Positions 1-7,512 of a stretch of 64,000 nt of DNA are shown in pieces. The stretch is taken from the NCBI GenBank assembly GCA_023395255.1, contig JAEWZN010000008.1:111842-175841 (forward strand), read 5' to 3'. Below the pieces are notes generated by a model that worked only from the letters and a program-made list of their open reading frames with translations, was not told where the DNA came from and ran no database searches. Position 1 is the stretch's first letter. Each line of letters starts with the position of its first letter. A program made the position numbers and the translations under genes. The DNA is from Deferribacteres bacterium. Lineage in GTDB: Bacteria > Chrysiogenota > Deferribacteres > Deferribacterales > Geovibrionaceae.

Positions 1-2
1 AC

Positions 3-797
3 TTTTATGCCAATGTCTCCAGCCTTCTGGACGCTGAAAGGGCGCGCAGCCTCAAAGCTGACGGAATAGGGCTTGTGCGCACTGAGATTTTTTACCTCCA
101 GAATCCTTCGGGTTTCGGTTTCGAGGAACAGGTGAAAACCTATGAAGAAATCCTCTCAATGTTTCCCGGAGATGTGGTTTTCAGACTGTTTGACATAGGC
201 GCGGATAAGAAAAGCAATCTGGAAATTCCCGAAGACAACCCTGCACTGGGCAACAGAGGGATAAGGCTTCTTCTGGACAGCAAAAGGATGCTTGAGGAGC
301 AGCTCAGGGCGCTTATTGAGGTATATTCGTCATACCCGTCCCTTAAGATAATGGTTCCGTTCGTCTCCACTCCGGAGGAACTGCGGGATGTGGTGCTCCT
401 CGGCAGACAGATAGCCGAGGAAAGGGGCGTTAAGGCTCCCTCCTTCGGAACCATGATAGAGATCCCCTCCGCGGTGTTTTATATCGAAGAACTGGCTGAA
501 TACTGCGACTTTTTCAGTATAGGCTCTAATGATCTGTTCCAGTATTTTTTTGCTGTGGACAGAACCAACCCGGCGGTTAGCTCATTATATCCCACTAATA
601 ATAAAGCATTTCTGGCTCTTCTTGAGCATATATACCAGAGAGTGGCAAAGACAGGGCGAAAGCTTGAAATCTGCGGAGAAATAGCAGCGGACGAACGCAT
701 ACTCAGCCACCTGATAAAAACCGGATACAGGATTTTCAGCCTGAACCCTTATGTTATTAATGATTTAAGACACTTCGTCAAAAATACACTGACCTGA
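3..797 (+). CDS. PEP-utilising phosphotransferase, enzyme I family (C-terminal part)
   Basis: This is the end of a PEP-protein phosphotransferase (PtsI/PtsP family), which takes phosphate from PEP and passes it to HPr. The frame is open from base 3, so the N-terminal part lies outside the window; codons before the GTG at 75 already match the family (GIGLVRTE). Visible family motifs are the PEP-site segment DIGADK, the signature DFFSIGSNDLFQY near 507-545, and the catalytic-cysteine segment ICGEIAADE near 666-692. The swivelling histidine domain and any GAF domain (which would separate PtsP from PtsI) are not in view. The gene converges with purB. Confidence 0.9.
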   Translation, partial: FYANVSSLLDAERARSLKADGIGLVRTEIFYLQNPSGFGFEEQVKTYEEILSMFPGDVVFRLFDIGADKKSNLEIPEDNPALGNRGIRLLLDSKRMLEEQLRALIEVYSSYPSLKIMVPFVSTPEELRDVVLLGRQIAEERGVKAPSFGTMIEIPSAVFYIEELAEYCDFFSIGSNDLFQYFFAVDRTNPAVSSLYPTNNKAFLALLEHIYQRVAKTGRKLEICGEIAADERILSHLIKTGYRIFSLNPYVINDLRHFVKNTLT

Positions 798-800
798 TGA

Positions 801-831
801 AAAAAAAGCGGGCTGACGCGCCCGCTTCGCT
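801..831 (-). terminator. Intrinsic terminator between the convergent PTS enzyme and purB
   Basis: A 6-bp GC stem, GCGGGC (808-813) with GCCCGC (820-825), is followed on the minus strand by a run of seven T (801-807). This is a good rho-independent terminator for purB. The plus-strand tail is T-rich but interrupted, so it may also serve the upstream gene. Confidence 0.75.
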
Positions 832-837
832 GTTTCT

Positions 838-2271
838 TTAAACCTTTATATCCACATCCAGACCGATGCAGTCCTTATATTTATCCAGCACAGGCTGAAC
901 CTCGCCTTCTATGAAGTCCACAACCTGCTCAGGGGCTCTGCCTACGAACTTGGACGGCTCCAGAAGCCTGTCTATCTCCTCGCGGGTGAGCGGCACTCCT
1001 GTGTGGTTTGCCAGCCTGTCCAGAAGGTCATTGTCCAGCCCTTCGGACTTAACCCGTTTTCCGGCCTCCATGGAAGCCTCGCGGATGACTTCGTGCAGTT
1101 CCTGCCTGTCGCCGCCGCGCTTTACAGATTCCATTATTATGTTTTCAGTCGCCATGAAGGGCAGTTCGTCCATTACACGCCTGTGGATCATTCTTTCGTA
1201 AACCACGAGACCGTCGGTTATATTGTAAAGCAGTTCCAGAACCGCATCCATGGTGAGGAATGCCTCTGAGTTGCTGATTCTTCTGTTGGCGGAGTCGTCC
1301 AGAGTACGCTCAAACCACTGTGTGGCGTGAGTCATGTAAGGGTTCACGCTGAGCGCTATCACATGCCTTGAGAGTGAGCAGACACGCTCGCTGCGCATGG
1401 GGTTGCGTTTGTAGGCCATTGCGCTGGAACCTATCTGATTTTTTTCAAATGGTTCCTCAACCTCTTTGAGATTAGCAAGGAGCCTGATGTCTGTGGCCAT
1501 CTTGTGTGCGGATTCCGCAAGGGAGGCGAGGGCGGCGAGAACTCTAGAATCTTGCTTTCTGGTATATGTCTGCCCGGTGATGGTGAGAACCTTATCAAAG
1601 TCCATCTTAGCGGAAACTGTTTTGTCCAGCCTGCGCACCTTGTCATGGTCGCCTTCAAAGAGGTGAAGGAAAGATGCCTGAGTGCCTGTGGTTCCTTTCA
1701 CACCGCGGAAGCGGAGGTTTGCAATGGCGAACTCCAGAGCTTCGAAATCCAGCATAAAATCCTGAAGCCAGAGGCAGGCGCGCTTGCCCACAGTGGTAAG
1801 CTGAGCGGGCTGAAAGTGGGTGAAACCGAGTGCGGGCATGTCTTTATACTTCATTGCGAATCTGGCTATGTTATTCATAACGCTGACAAGCTTCCTGCGC
1901 ATCAGAACCATTGCCTCTTTCATCACGATAAGGTCAGTATTGTCGCCCACATATGCGCTGGTTGCGCCGAGGTGGATTATAGGCATTGCCTTGGGGCATA
2001 CTTTGCCGAAGGTGTGGACATGCGCCATGACATCATGGCGGAATTTCCTTTCCATTTCAGCAGCATAGGCAAAATCTATATTATCAACATTCGCCTTCAT
2101 CTCGGCTATCTGCTCATCAGTGATATTAAGCCCCAGTTCCTTCTCTGACTCTGCCAGAGCAATCCAAAGCTTTCTCCATGTGGAGAATTTTTTGTGAGGG
2201 GAGAAGAGATAAAGCATCTCTTTGCTTGCGTACCTCTCGTTAAGAGGGTTTGAGTAGGTGTTAATGTCCAT
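838..2271 (-). CDS. purB: Adenylosuccinate lyase
   Basis: PurB releases fumarate from adenylosuccinate and from SAICAR, two steps of purine synthesis. The 477-residue product has the fumarase/aspartase superfamily signature [11 protein letters not shown] at residues 281-291, with the flexible-loop serine, and the histidine segment THFQPAQ at 151-157. The length fits the longer PurB subgroup. The ATG at 2271 gives a normal N-terminus. The gene is read leftward, 34 bp after the amidohydrolase gene, and ends at a terminator shared with the convergent PTS gene. Identification is firm. Confidence 0.96.
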   Translation of the reverse strand: MDINTYSNPLNERYASKEMLYLFSPHKKFSTWRKLWIALAESEKELGLNITDEQIAEMKANVDNIDFAYAAEMERKFRHDVMAHVHTFGKVCPKAMPIIHLGATSAYVGDNTDLIVMKEAMVLMRRKLVSVMNNIARFAMKYKDMPALGFTHFQPAQLTTVGKRACLWLQDFMLDFEALEFAIANLRFRGVKGTTGTQASFLHLFEGDHDKVRRLDKTVSAKMDFDKVLTITGQTYTRKQDSRVLAALASLAESAHKMATDIRLLANLKEVEEPFEKNQIGSSAMAYKRNPMRSERVCSLSRHVIALSVNPYMTHATQWFERTLDDSANRRISNSEAFLTMDAVLELLYNITDGLVVYERMIHRRVMDELPFMATENIIMESVKRGGDRQELHEVIREASMEAGKRVKSEGLDNDLLDRLANHTGVPLTREEIDRLLEPSKFVGRAPEQVVDFIEGEVQPVLDKYKDCIGLDVDIKV

Positions 2272-2305
2272 TTTATGTCCTTTTATTTTATTTTTCAGTC
2301 AGTGA

Positions 2306-3586
2306 TTAGCCTTTGATCTTGGCCGCCCATGAACGGGCTTTTTCTTTTATCTCGTTCTCATCGATAACGGTGATAACCCCGTTTTCCATCAGGCATTTGC
2401 CGTTTACATACACATCAGTTACATCCCGCTGGCTTGCGGAATACACAAGATGGGAAACCGGATTATACACTGGTGTGACATTGACCGCATCAAAAGACAG
2501 AACAAAGAAATCCGCCTTGTAACCGGCCTTGAGCTCTCCGCATTTTTCAAGCCCCAGAGCCTTTGCGGCATTTTTCGTAGCCATATCCAGAACAGTTTTG
2601 GCATCCAGAACAGTGGCATCCATATTAAAAGCCTTATGGAACTTAGCAACGGTGCTCATTTCCCCAATCATATCAATGTCATTATTGCTCGCCTGACCGT
2701 CAGTGCCGATGGTGACGTTCATTCCGGCATCCAGCATCTTTTTCACAGGGGAAAACCCGCTGGCAAGCTTCATGTTGCTTTCCAGACAGTGAGCGGTGCA
2801 CACGCCTTTGCTGCCCATGAGCCCTATCTCCTCATCGGTGGGATGAATGGTGTGAGCGAAGATTGATTTAATGTCAAAAGCGCCCACCTCATTCATAAGC
2901 TCAATAGGGGATTTGCCGTATCTCTCTGTTATATCGGCTCTTTCTGTTGGTGCTTCCAGAAGGTGAGTATGCAGAAGTATGTCATGTTTGCCGCAGAACT
3001 CAACGCACTTGCGGAAGTTATCCGGATTAACTGTGTAGGGTGCGTGCGGACAGAGAGAAATATCTATTGTTTCGTGATCTTTATATTTCTGATAGAGGGC
3101 AGCACCTTTTGCTATGTAATCATCAGCGCCTTTGCCGGTTTTGGTGGGGAAGTCCAGCACCCCGACACCCACTACACCGCGGAGCCCGCATTTGATAAGG
3201 GCTGAGGCCACATGATCGGAGAAAAAATACATATCATTAGCGCACACAGTGCCGCAGCGGATCATCTCCACAGCGGAAAGCAGGGTGGCATCATGCACAA
3301 AAGCGTCAGAAAGCCATTTTGATTCCACTGGCCATATGTGGTTTTTCAGCCAGTCCATGAGGGCAAGGTCGTCCGCAAGCCCCCTGAACATAGACATGGG
3401 CAGATGGGCGTGGGTATTTATGAGACCCGGAAAAACAGCCGAATTTTCCCGGCGGATAATCTCGCATCCGTTTTCGGGAGTGAGTGAAAGACCTTCTATT
3501 ATATTATCATTTATTATCAGGTATTTATTCTGCTCAATCTTTCCGTCATAGTAGATCCAGTCTGCGTAGATTGCCTTTTTTGTCAT
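2306..3586 (-). CDS. mtaD: Amidohydrolase, 5'-methylthioadenosine/S-adenosylhomocysteine deaminase family
   Basis: This 426-residue metal-dependent amidohydrolase belongs to the MtaD/SsnA group, whose characterised members deaminate methylthioadenosine, SAH or adenosine to the inosine forms. The metal-binding pattern is complete: THAH at residues 58-61, THLLE with His208, His245 in FAHTIH, and Asp296 in GTDGQASNN. The start overlaps the end of the upstream HAD gene by 4 bp, so the two are probably co-transcribed, with purB 34 bp downstream. The substrate cannot be read from sequence; chlorohydrolases and guanine deaminase relatives share the fold. Confidence 0.85.
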   Translation of the reverse strand: MTKKAIYADWIYYDGKIEQNKYLIINDNIIEGLSLTPENGCEIIRRENSAVFPGLINTHAHLPMSMFRGLADDLALMDWLKNHIWPVESKWLSDAFVHDATLLSAVEMIRCGTVCANDMYFFSDHVASALIKCGLRGVVGVGVLDFPTKTGKGADDYIAKGAALYQKYKDHETIDISLCPHAPYTVNPDNFRKCVEFCGKHDILLHTHLLEAPTERADITERYGKSPIELMNEVGAFDIKSIFAHTIHPTDEEIGLMGSKGVCTAHCLESNMKLASGFSPVKKMLDAGMNVTIGTDGQASNNDIDMIGEMSTVAKFHKAFNMDATVLDAKTVLDMATKNAAKALGLEKCGELKAGYKADFFVLSFDAVNVTPVYNPVSHLVYSASQRDVTDVYVNGKCLMENGVITVIDENEIKEKARSWAAKIKG

Positions 3587-4218
3587 TTCAAACCTGCTAT
3601 CTGAGGGATTTCCGAAGGTGAACCTATGAAAAAGTCCGCCTGAACAGACCTCAATTTACCATAGCCGTATTTACAAAAGCAAGTTTTTATGCCCGCTCCG
3701 GCGCCGCTTTCTATATCCGTGTAGTTGTCGCCGATCATAAGGGCATCATCAACAGAAAAACCCTTTTCCTTCAATATCTCACGGACGGGCAGGGGGGAGG
3801 GCTTTTTCTCATGGAAACAGTCAAATCCGTACCATCCGTCCAGATACCTGTCGAGCCCGAAATGACGCACTATGGAGTCAGTATATTCCGTTGCCTTGTT
3901 GGAAAGCACCACCTGACAGGCTCCGGCAGCCTTAAGACGTTCCATAACATCAGTAATTCCGTCATACGGCTTCGTGGTTTCAACCAGCCTTTTGTTATAA
4001 ATTTCCCTGAAGTAATTCTCTATATTCTCGCTATATTTATCTGGTGATACTGCTCTTTCTATGAGCTTTCTAATCCCGTCGCCCACAAAGGTTCTGGTGG
4101 TATCAATCCCGAATTTCTCCAGACCGAACTTATCCAGAGTATCCATAAGCGAGGAGTGAATATCATCCAGAGTATTGAGAACCGTACCGTCGAGATCAAA
4201 AATTATCATTCTAAACAT
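3583..4218 (-). CDS. HAD-superfamily phosphatase, phosphoglycolate phosphatase-like
   Basis: This 211-residue haloacid dehalogenase-fold hydrolase has the nucleophile motif DLDGT at residues 8-12, motif II in VVLSNKATEY and the metal motif GDNYTD near residue 162. The helical cap between motifs I and II is typical of Gph/PGP enzymes acting on small phosphorylated metabolites. The start could be Met1 or Met4; no strong ribosome binding site separates them. It heads a leftward group with the deaminase (4-bp overlap) and purB, and is divergent from the Rrf2 gene. The substrate is unknown. Confidence 0.85.
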   Translation of the reverse strand: MFRMIIFDLDGTVLNTLDDIHSSLMDTLDKFGLEKFGIDTTRTFVGDGIRKLIERAVSPDKYSENIENYFREIYNKRLVETTKPYDGITDVMERLKAAGACQVVLSNKATEYTDSIVRHFGLDRYLDGWYGFDCFHEKKPSPLPVREILKEKGFSVDDALMIGDNYTDIESGAGAGIKTCFCKYGYGKLRSVQADFFIGSPSEIPQIAGLK

Positions 4219-4338
4219 TGCATTATCCGTTAATTTTTTTATTTTAAATTCAAGTGTATAGGATATATATTATATGAGCGCACTGATTTTTTGGAAGTTC
4301 AAAATAGAAAAAACAAATAAAAATTATGGGGCATTGTA

Positions 4339-4776
4339 ATGAGGATGTCGAAAAAAACCGAGTATGCGGTGCACAGCCTGGTGATTATAGCATGCGGCGG
4401 AGGAAACCACATTCAGCTTGAAGAGCTAGCAGAAAAACAAAACATATCAAAATCTTATCTTGCAAAAGTTATGCAGGAGCTCTCAAAAACAGGAATAATA
4501 AAGGCAAGTCCGGGGGTAAACGGCGGGTACTATATGGGAAAGGAGCCGTCATGCATCACCCTTGCGGATGTTTTCCGCATATTTGAAGACACACCCAAAA
4601 GCGTATGCTGTCAGTTCGCAAACAGAAACTGCGACGCGGAAGGAGTCTGTGAAATAACCCAGCGTGTTAGCAAAGCATTTGAAAAGCTATATGAAGAGCT
4701 TGAAAAAACTACCTTTGCGGATCTAGTGGCCAAAGCGGATGTTTCGAGGTTTGCACTGAACTGGCTTAAAGGATAG
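4339..4776 (+). CDS. Rrf2-family transcriptional regulator with cysteine cluster
   Basis: This 145-residue protein has the winged-helix DNA-binding domain of the Rrf2 family (residues 1-75, including ISKSYLAKVMQELSK and the wing GVNGGYY). Four cysteines lie at residues 90, 91, 98 and 104. Their spacing resembles the Fe-S ligands of IscR and NsrR, so an Fe-S-sensing role is likely by analogy, though the ligand is not proven. The gene is divergent from the HAD-mtaD-purB group across an AT-rich 120-bp gap and is followed by a terminator, so it is monocistronic. No isc, suf or NO-detoxification genes are nearby to name a target. Confidence 0.88.
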   Translation: MRMSKKTEYAVHSLVIIACGGGNHIQLEELAEKQNISKSYLAKVMQELSKTGIIKASPGVNGGYYMGKEPSCITLADVFRIFEDTPKSVCCQFANRNCDAEGVCEITQRVSKAFEKLYEELEKTTFADLVAKADVSRFALNWLKG

Positions 4777-4787
4777 AATCTCATATT

Positions 4788-4821
4788 CGGTGCTGTACTC
4801 AAAATGCAGCGCCGTATTTTC
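4788..4821 (+). terminator. Intrinsic terminator after the Rrf2 gene
   Basis: CGGTGCTG (4788-4795) pairs with CAGCGCCG (4807-4814), with one G-T pair, and is followed by TATTTT. It sits 12 bp after the stop codon. Confidence 0.65.
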
Positions 4822-5140
4822 CTCTCATACGCGAGAAAACTCAACGACCTTTGTCTTTGCCTGTTCATAATCTCCAAACACGGCTTACAGCCGGAAATAT
4901 AAAGCATTCCTTCGCCATCGCCTAAAACTGAAAGCAGGGCAGCAGCAGAACCAGACAAGCTGCACCTCGATGATTCTTCTTTCTTTTGCTGTATATTTGT
5001 CATATAATTTAACATAATATATCTTATCAGACGTTTTTAAGATAGAAATACCGCTTCCCTGCCGGATGTGCAATAAGGAACTTTTAAAGGGGGAAAAACC
5101 GAGCCTCTAATTTCATTTCTGAGCAAATATAAAATAAAAA
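4822..5140. other. Intergenic, no gene recognised
   Basis: This 319-bp stretch has short open frames on both strands but none with a ribosome binding site or recognisable product. An AT-rich block at 5005-5035 and another at 5121-5140 could hold a promoter for the structured leader that follows; a TATAAA lies at 5128-5133 without a clear -35 box. Confidence 0.5.
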
Positions 5141-5251
5141 GGAAGGCAAAGACCTTCTAAACAGGTCTCCGCATTGGAGAAAGGATTTCTGCCCTTTATA
5201 AAGGAAAATCCCTGTCCGGCAAATTTCAGGGAGCCTTCCGGCTCAGTTTTT
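5141..5251 (+). ncRNA. Candidate structured leader RNA (attenuator or riboswitch-like)
   Basis: An outer stem GGAAGGC (5141-5147) with GCCTTCC (5233-5239) closes a region of successive hairpins: GACCT/AGGTC (5151-5167), TCTCC/GGAGA (5166-5180), GGATTT/AAATCC (5183-5211) with inner CCTTTATAAAGG, and CCCTG/CAGGG (5210-5231). The 3' strand of the outer stem overlaps a terminator hairpin, GAGCC (5231-5235) with GGCTC (5240-5244), followed by TTTTT. The two structures exclude each other, as in transcription attenuators. The thioesterase gene starts 36 bp after the T-run. I cannot match it to a known riboswitch class, so it is inferred from structure alone. Confidence 0.45.
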
Positions 5252-5286
5252 GTTATACTGACACGTTATTTATGAGGGAAAATGAT

Positions 5287-5736
5287 ATGAACGAAATTAT
5301 TGAACGCTTTAAAGAACGATTTGAAACACTCAGCCCCTTTCAGCGCTTTCTGGGTATGAAGCTTGAGGTAACTGAGAGCTTCACCCCGATCATAACCTTT
5401 GAAATGAGAAACGAGCTGATAGGAAACTTTGACTACGGAATCCTCCACGGCGGAGTCATAGCCTCCGTCATGGACGTGACAGCGGGAATATCTGCCCTGC
5501 TCTGCCTTCCTGTGAAATATCCCAGTGAGACGGCGGATCAGATAATGAAACGTGTCAGCAAGGTGGGAACTATCGATCTGCGTGTGGACTACATTCAGCC
5601 CGGCCGGGGCAAGTCATTCACCGCCACAGGTGAAACCCTCCGTGCCGGCAACAAGATAGCTGTCTCTACTGCAAAGCTGCACAATAACGAAGGCCTGCTC
5701 ATAGCCGCCGGAACAGGAACTTATTTGATAGGGTAA
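5287..5736 (+). CDS. PaaI-type hotdog-fold thioesterase
   Basis: This is a 149-residue hotdog-fold acyl-CoA thioesterase of the PaaI/YbgC superfamily. The family motif HGGVIASVMDVTAG spans residues 54-67, with the conserved His-Gly-Gly and the Asp at 63. I prefer the ATG at 5287 because GAGGG at 5274-5278 gives it a ribosome binding site; an in-frame ATG at 5272 lies too close to any upstream site. The gene is alone, preceded by the structured leader with its terminator. The acyl substrate is not evident; phenylacetyl-CoA genes are absent. Confidence 0.85.
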   Translation: MNEIIERFKERFETLSPFQRFLGMKLEVTESFTPIITFEMRNELIGNFDYGILHGGVIASVMDVTAGISALLCLPVKYPSETADQIMKRVSKVGTIDLRVDYIQPGRGKSFTATGETLRAGNKIAVSTAKLHNNEGLLIAAGTGTYLIG

Positions 5737-5973
5737 AAAAGCCATTCATATCAGTACATTACGCTTCACTGACTTAGAGCGGACAGCATGACTCCCTGCC
5801 TTTTTATGTTATTTTATTGTCATGAAAACATCAAATTTCATAATCCTATCAATCGTGTATAGCGTTTCAGAACAAAACTGCTCATTTCTGCATACTTAAC
5901 ATCTCCATTATATTTTTATGCACCGACTAATTATTGTAATGTATCAGTAACTAACCAATCACTCCTGCTTTAT
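5737..5973. other. Intergenic, no gene recognised
   Basis: This AT-rich stretch follows the thioesterase gene. No coding signal, clear terminator or repeat is visible here; it leads into the regulatory sites of the porin gene. Confidence 0.5.
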
Positions 5974-5995
5974 GCATATGCAGAACTGCACATGC
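5974..5995. promoter_or_regulatory. 22-bp inverted repeat, possible enhancer site for a sigma-54 activator
   Basis: GCATATGCAG (5974-5983) and CTGCACATGC (5986-5995) form a near-perfect dyad (9 of 10 positions) about 40 bp upstream of a sigma-54-type promoter. Sigma-54 activators bind such dyads upstream of -24. The link to the activator gene at 7513-8493 is inference. Confidence 0.4.
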
Positions 5996-6033
5996 TTATT
6001 TTTCAATATCCTTATTTATAAATAAATTAGCAA

Positions 6034-6050
6034 TTGGCATATACCGTGCT
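6034..6050 (+). promoter_or_regulatory. Candidate sigma-54 (-24/-12) promoter of the porin gene
   Basis: TTGGCATATACCGTGCT carries GG (6036-6037) and GC (6048-6049) separated by exactly 10 bp, the hallmark spacing. The -24 half TTGGCAT is close to consensus; the -12 half GTGC differs from TTGC at one base. Transcription would begin near 6061, giving a leader of about 200 nt. Confidence 0.55.
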
Positions 6051-6135
6051 TTTTAAAGCAGCGAAAGTTAACGGTTCAAATGAATGCCTGATGTGAAACA
6101 TTTGACCGGAGTACACAGCAAATCACTTTCCAAAA

Positions 6136-6163
6136 GCTATCCGCTTCCACAGATAGCCTTTTT
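6136..6163 (+). terminator. Terminator-like hairpin in the porin leader
   Basis: GCTATC (6136-6141) pairs with GATAGC (6152-6157), followed by C and five T. It would lie within the leader of the proposed sigma-54 transcript, so it could attenuate porin expression or end another transcript. The stem is only 6 bp. Confidence 0.35.
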
Positions 6164-6173
6164 CCCCTGGGTT

Positions 6174-6199
6174 CGACAGACAGCTTCGGCTGTCTGTCG
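6174..6199 (+). other. Very stable UUCG-capped hairpin in the porin 5' leader
   Basis: CGACAGACAGC (6174-6184) and GCTGTCTGTCG (6189-6199) form a perfect 11-bp stem capped by TTCG, a known extra-stable tetraloop, with flanking CCCC/GGGG able to extend it. It ends 63 bp before the porin start. A role in mRNA stability or as a transcript end is possible; there is no T-run. Confidence 0.6.
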
Positions 6200-6262
6200 G
6201 ATTGGGGAACAACACCTACAAGGGAACGGGATCAAAATTTTACAACTAAGGAGTCCATTTTT

Positions 6263-7399
6263 ATGAGAAATCTGTTACTTTTAGCAATTTTGGTATGCTT
6301 TTCCGCAAACGCATACGCAGCACAGTTTGACACTCCGGCCGGGAAGCTGGAAGTTTACTCCAGCATAAGAGGCTACGCCGGTTTCTCCGAAGTCAGCGAT
6401 GTTCCGGGAAAACGCGACGATTCACAGTTCAAAATTGCTCTCCAGAGCAACACGAGATTCGGAACCAAGTTCAGCACAAGCAAGCTCACAGGTCACGTTG
6501 AATTCGGCGGACTCGGAAGCGAAACCTCAGATAAAGCAGATCCTACTCTTCGTCTCGCTTACGGCGACTACAAGCTTGACAACGGCAACACATTCAGATT
6601 CGGCCAGTTCGCCACAGCATCTCAGGCTTCTTACAGCAGGGTCGGTGATGAGGACGGCGGGCTTGACGGCTTCGGTAACCTTAAACAGGTTCGCCGTACA
6701 GGTTTAGGATATTACGCAGGCAATCTTTCACTGCACCTCTACACTCTTTCACAGGATACATGGAAGCCCGTGTATACTGCTCCTGACAACACAAAACCCA
6801 CAATCCGTTTCCAGGCGCTTCTTCCCAGATTTGAAGCAGCATACAAGCTGAAAGATGTTAAAGTTTACGGCTCTTTCGCTGTGTTCAACGCTGAAACTGA
6901 GAGTGAAAGTGTGGCTGAGAAAGAGTTTGATGCTACAGCATACCACTTCGGCGTAAACCTTACTCCCAAGTTCGGCAATGTTGGTCTTAATGTGAACGCT
7001 TTCTATGCAAGCAACGCCGCGCTTTACGGCATGGTTGTTGACGGTGCAGGAAAAAGTACAAACAAAGACAGGCTTAAACCCGTTCTTAAAGCAAACAGCG
7101 ACGAAGTTGAAGATATAACAACTTTCGGCGGCGCTTTAGGTGTAAACTTCAAAATTGATGACAGCAAAGCTCTTGAAGTCGGTGTAGGCTATCAGGTATC
7201 TGACCAGGACGGCTGGGATGAAGATGCTGAAACTCTTGCAATATATGCTCAGCTCCCCATCACTGTTATGAAAGGATTCAAAATCACTCCCGAAATCGGA
7301 TACTTTGACTACGGCAGCAGCGTAATGCATACCGGCGGTAAAAAAGTTGATGAGCCCAAAGTTATACAGGCTCTTGTTCAGTTCCGTTTTGACATCTAA
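6263..7399 (+). CDS. Putative outer-membrane porin
   Basis: This 378-residue protein begins with a clear signal peptide (hydrophobic residues 4-15, cleavage after ANAYA at 15-19). The rest alternates short polar-aromatic strands such as NTFRFGQFATAS and HFGVNLTPKFGNVGLNV, typical of a beta-barrel, and ends FRFDI. I do not recognise a named family; it is best called a general porin-like protein. AAGGAG at 6248-6253 gives a good ribosome binding site. The long leader, the sigma-54-type promoter and the convergent activator gene suggest conditional expression. No substrate can be assigned. Confidence 0.72.
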   Translation: MRNLLLLAILVCFSANAYAAQFDTPAGKLEVYSSIRGYAGFSEVSDVPGKRDDSQFKIALQSNTRFGTKFSTSKLTGHVEFGGLGSETSDKADPTLRLAYGDYKLDNGNTFRFGQFATASQASYSRVGDEDGGLDGFGNLKQVRRTGLGYYAGNLSLHLYTLSQDTWKPVYTAPDNTKPTIRFQALLPRFEAAYKLKDVKVYGSFAVFNAETESESVAEKEFDATAYHFGVNLTPKFGNVGLNVNAFYASNAALYGMVVDGAGKSTNKDRLKPVLKANSDEVEDITTFGGALGVNFKIDDSKALEVGVGYQVSDQDGWDEDAETLAIYAQLPITVMKGFKITPEIGYFDYGSSVMHTGGKKVDEPKVIQALVQFRFDI

Positions 7400-7400
7400 T

Positions 7401-7433
7401 AAAAACCATCCCCTTCCCTGAAAAGAAGGGGAT
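7401..7433 (-). terminator. Terminator for the sigma-54 activator gene
   Basis: ATCCCCTTC (7408-7416) pairs with GAAGGGGAT (7425-7433); on the minus strand it is followed by GG and five T. Confidence 0.6.
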
Positions 7434-7471
7434 CTGAATCACACTCACATCAGGCAGATTGCAGCATTGAG

Positions 7472-7507
7472 CGGCGTAAGGTTTTCCTTGCGCCGTTCTT
7501 TTTTTGG
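7472..7507 (+). terminator. Terminator for the porin gene
   Basis: A stem of about ten pairs, CGGCGTAAGG (7472-7481) with CCTTGCGCCG (7486-7495), has a TTTT loop and is followed by TTCTTTTTTT. It lies just before the end of the convergent activator gene. Confidence 0.8.
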
Positions 7508-7512
7508 CAGGT

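Noticed and set aside
4885..5073. A 62-codon minus-strand open frame in the gap after the Rrf2 gene
   Set aside because: No ribosome binding site, no family features, and low-complexity tail; it reads as chance.
6050..6085. tRNA T-arm-like GGTTCAAAT
   Set aside because: No acceptor or anticodon stems pair around it, and no CCA or discriminator follows.
6061..6262. c-di-GMP or other known riboswitch in the porin leader
   Set aside because: The conserved core sequences are not present; only simple hairpins are seen.
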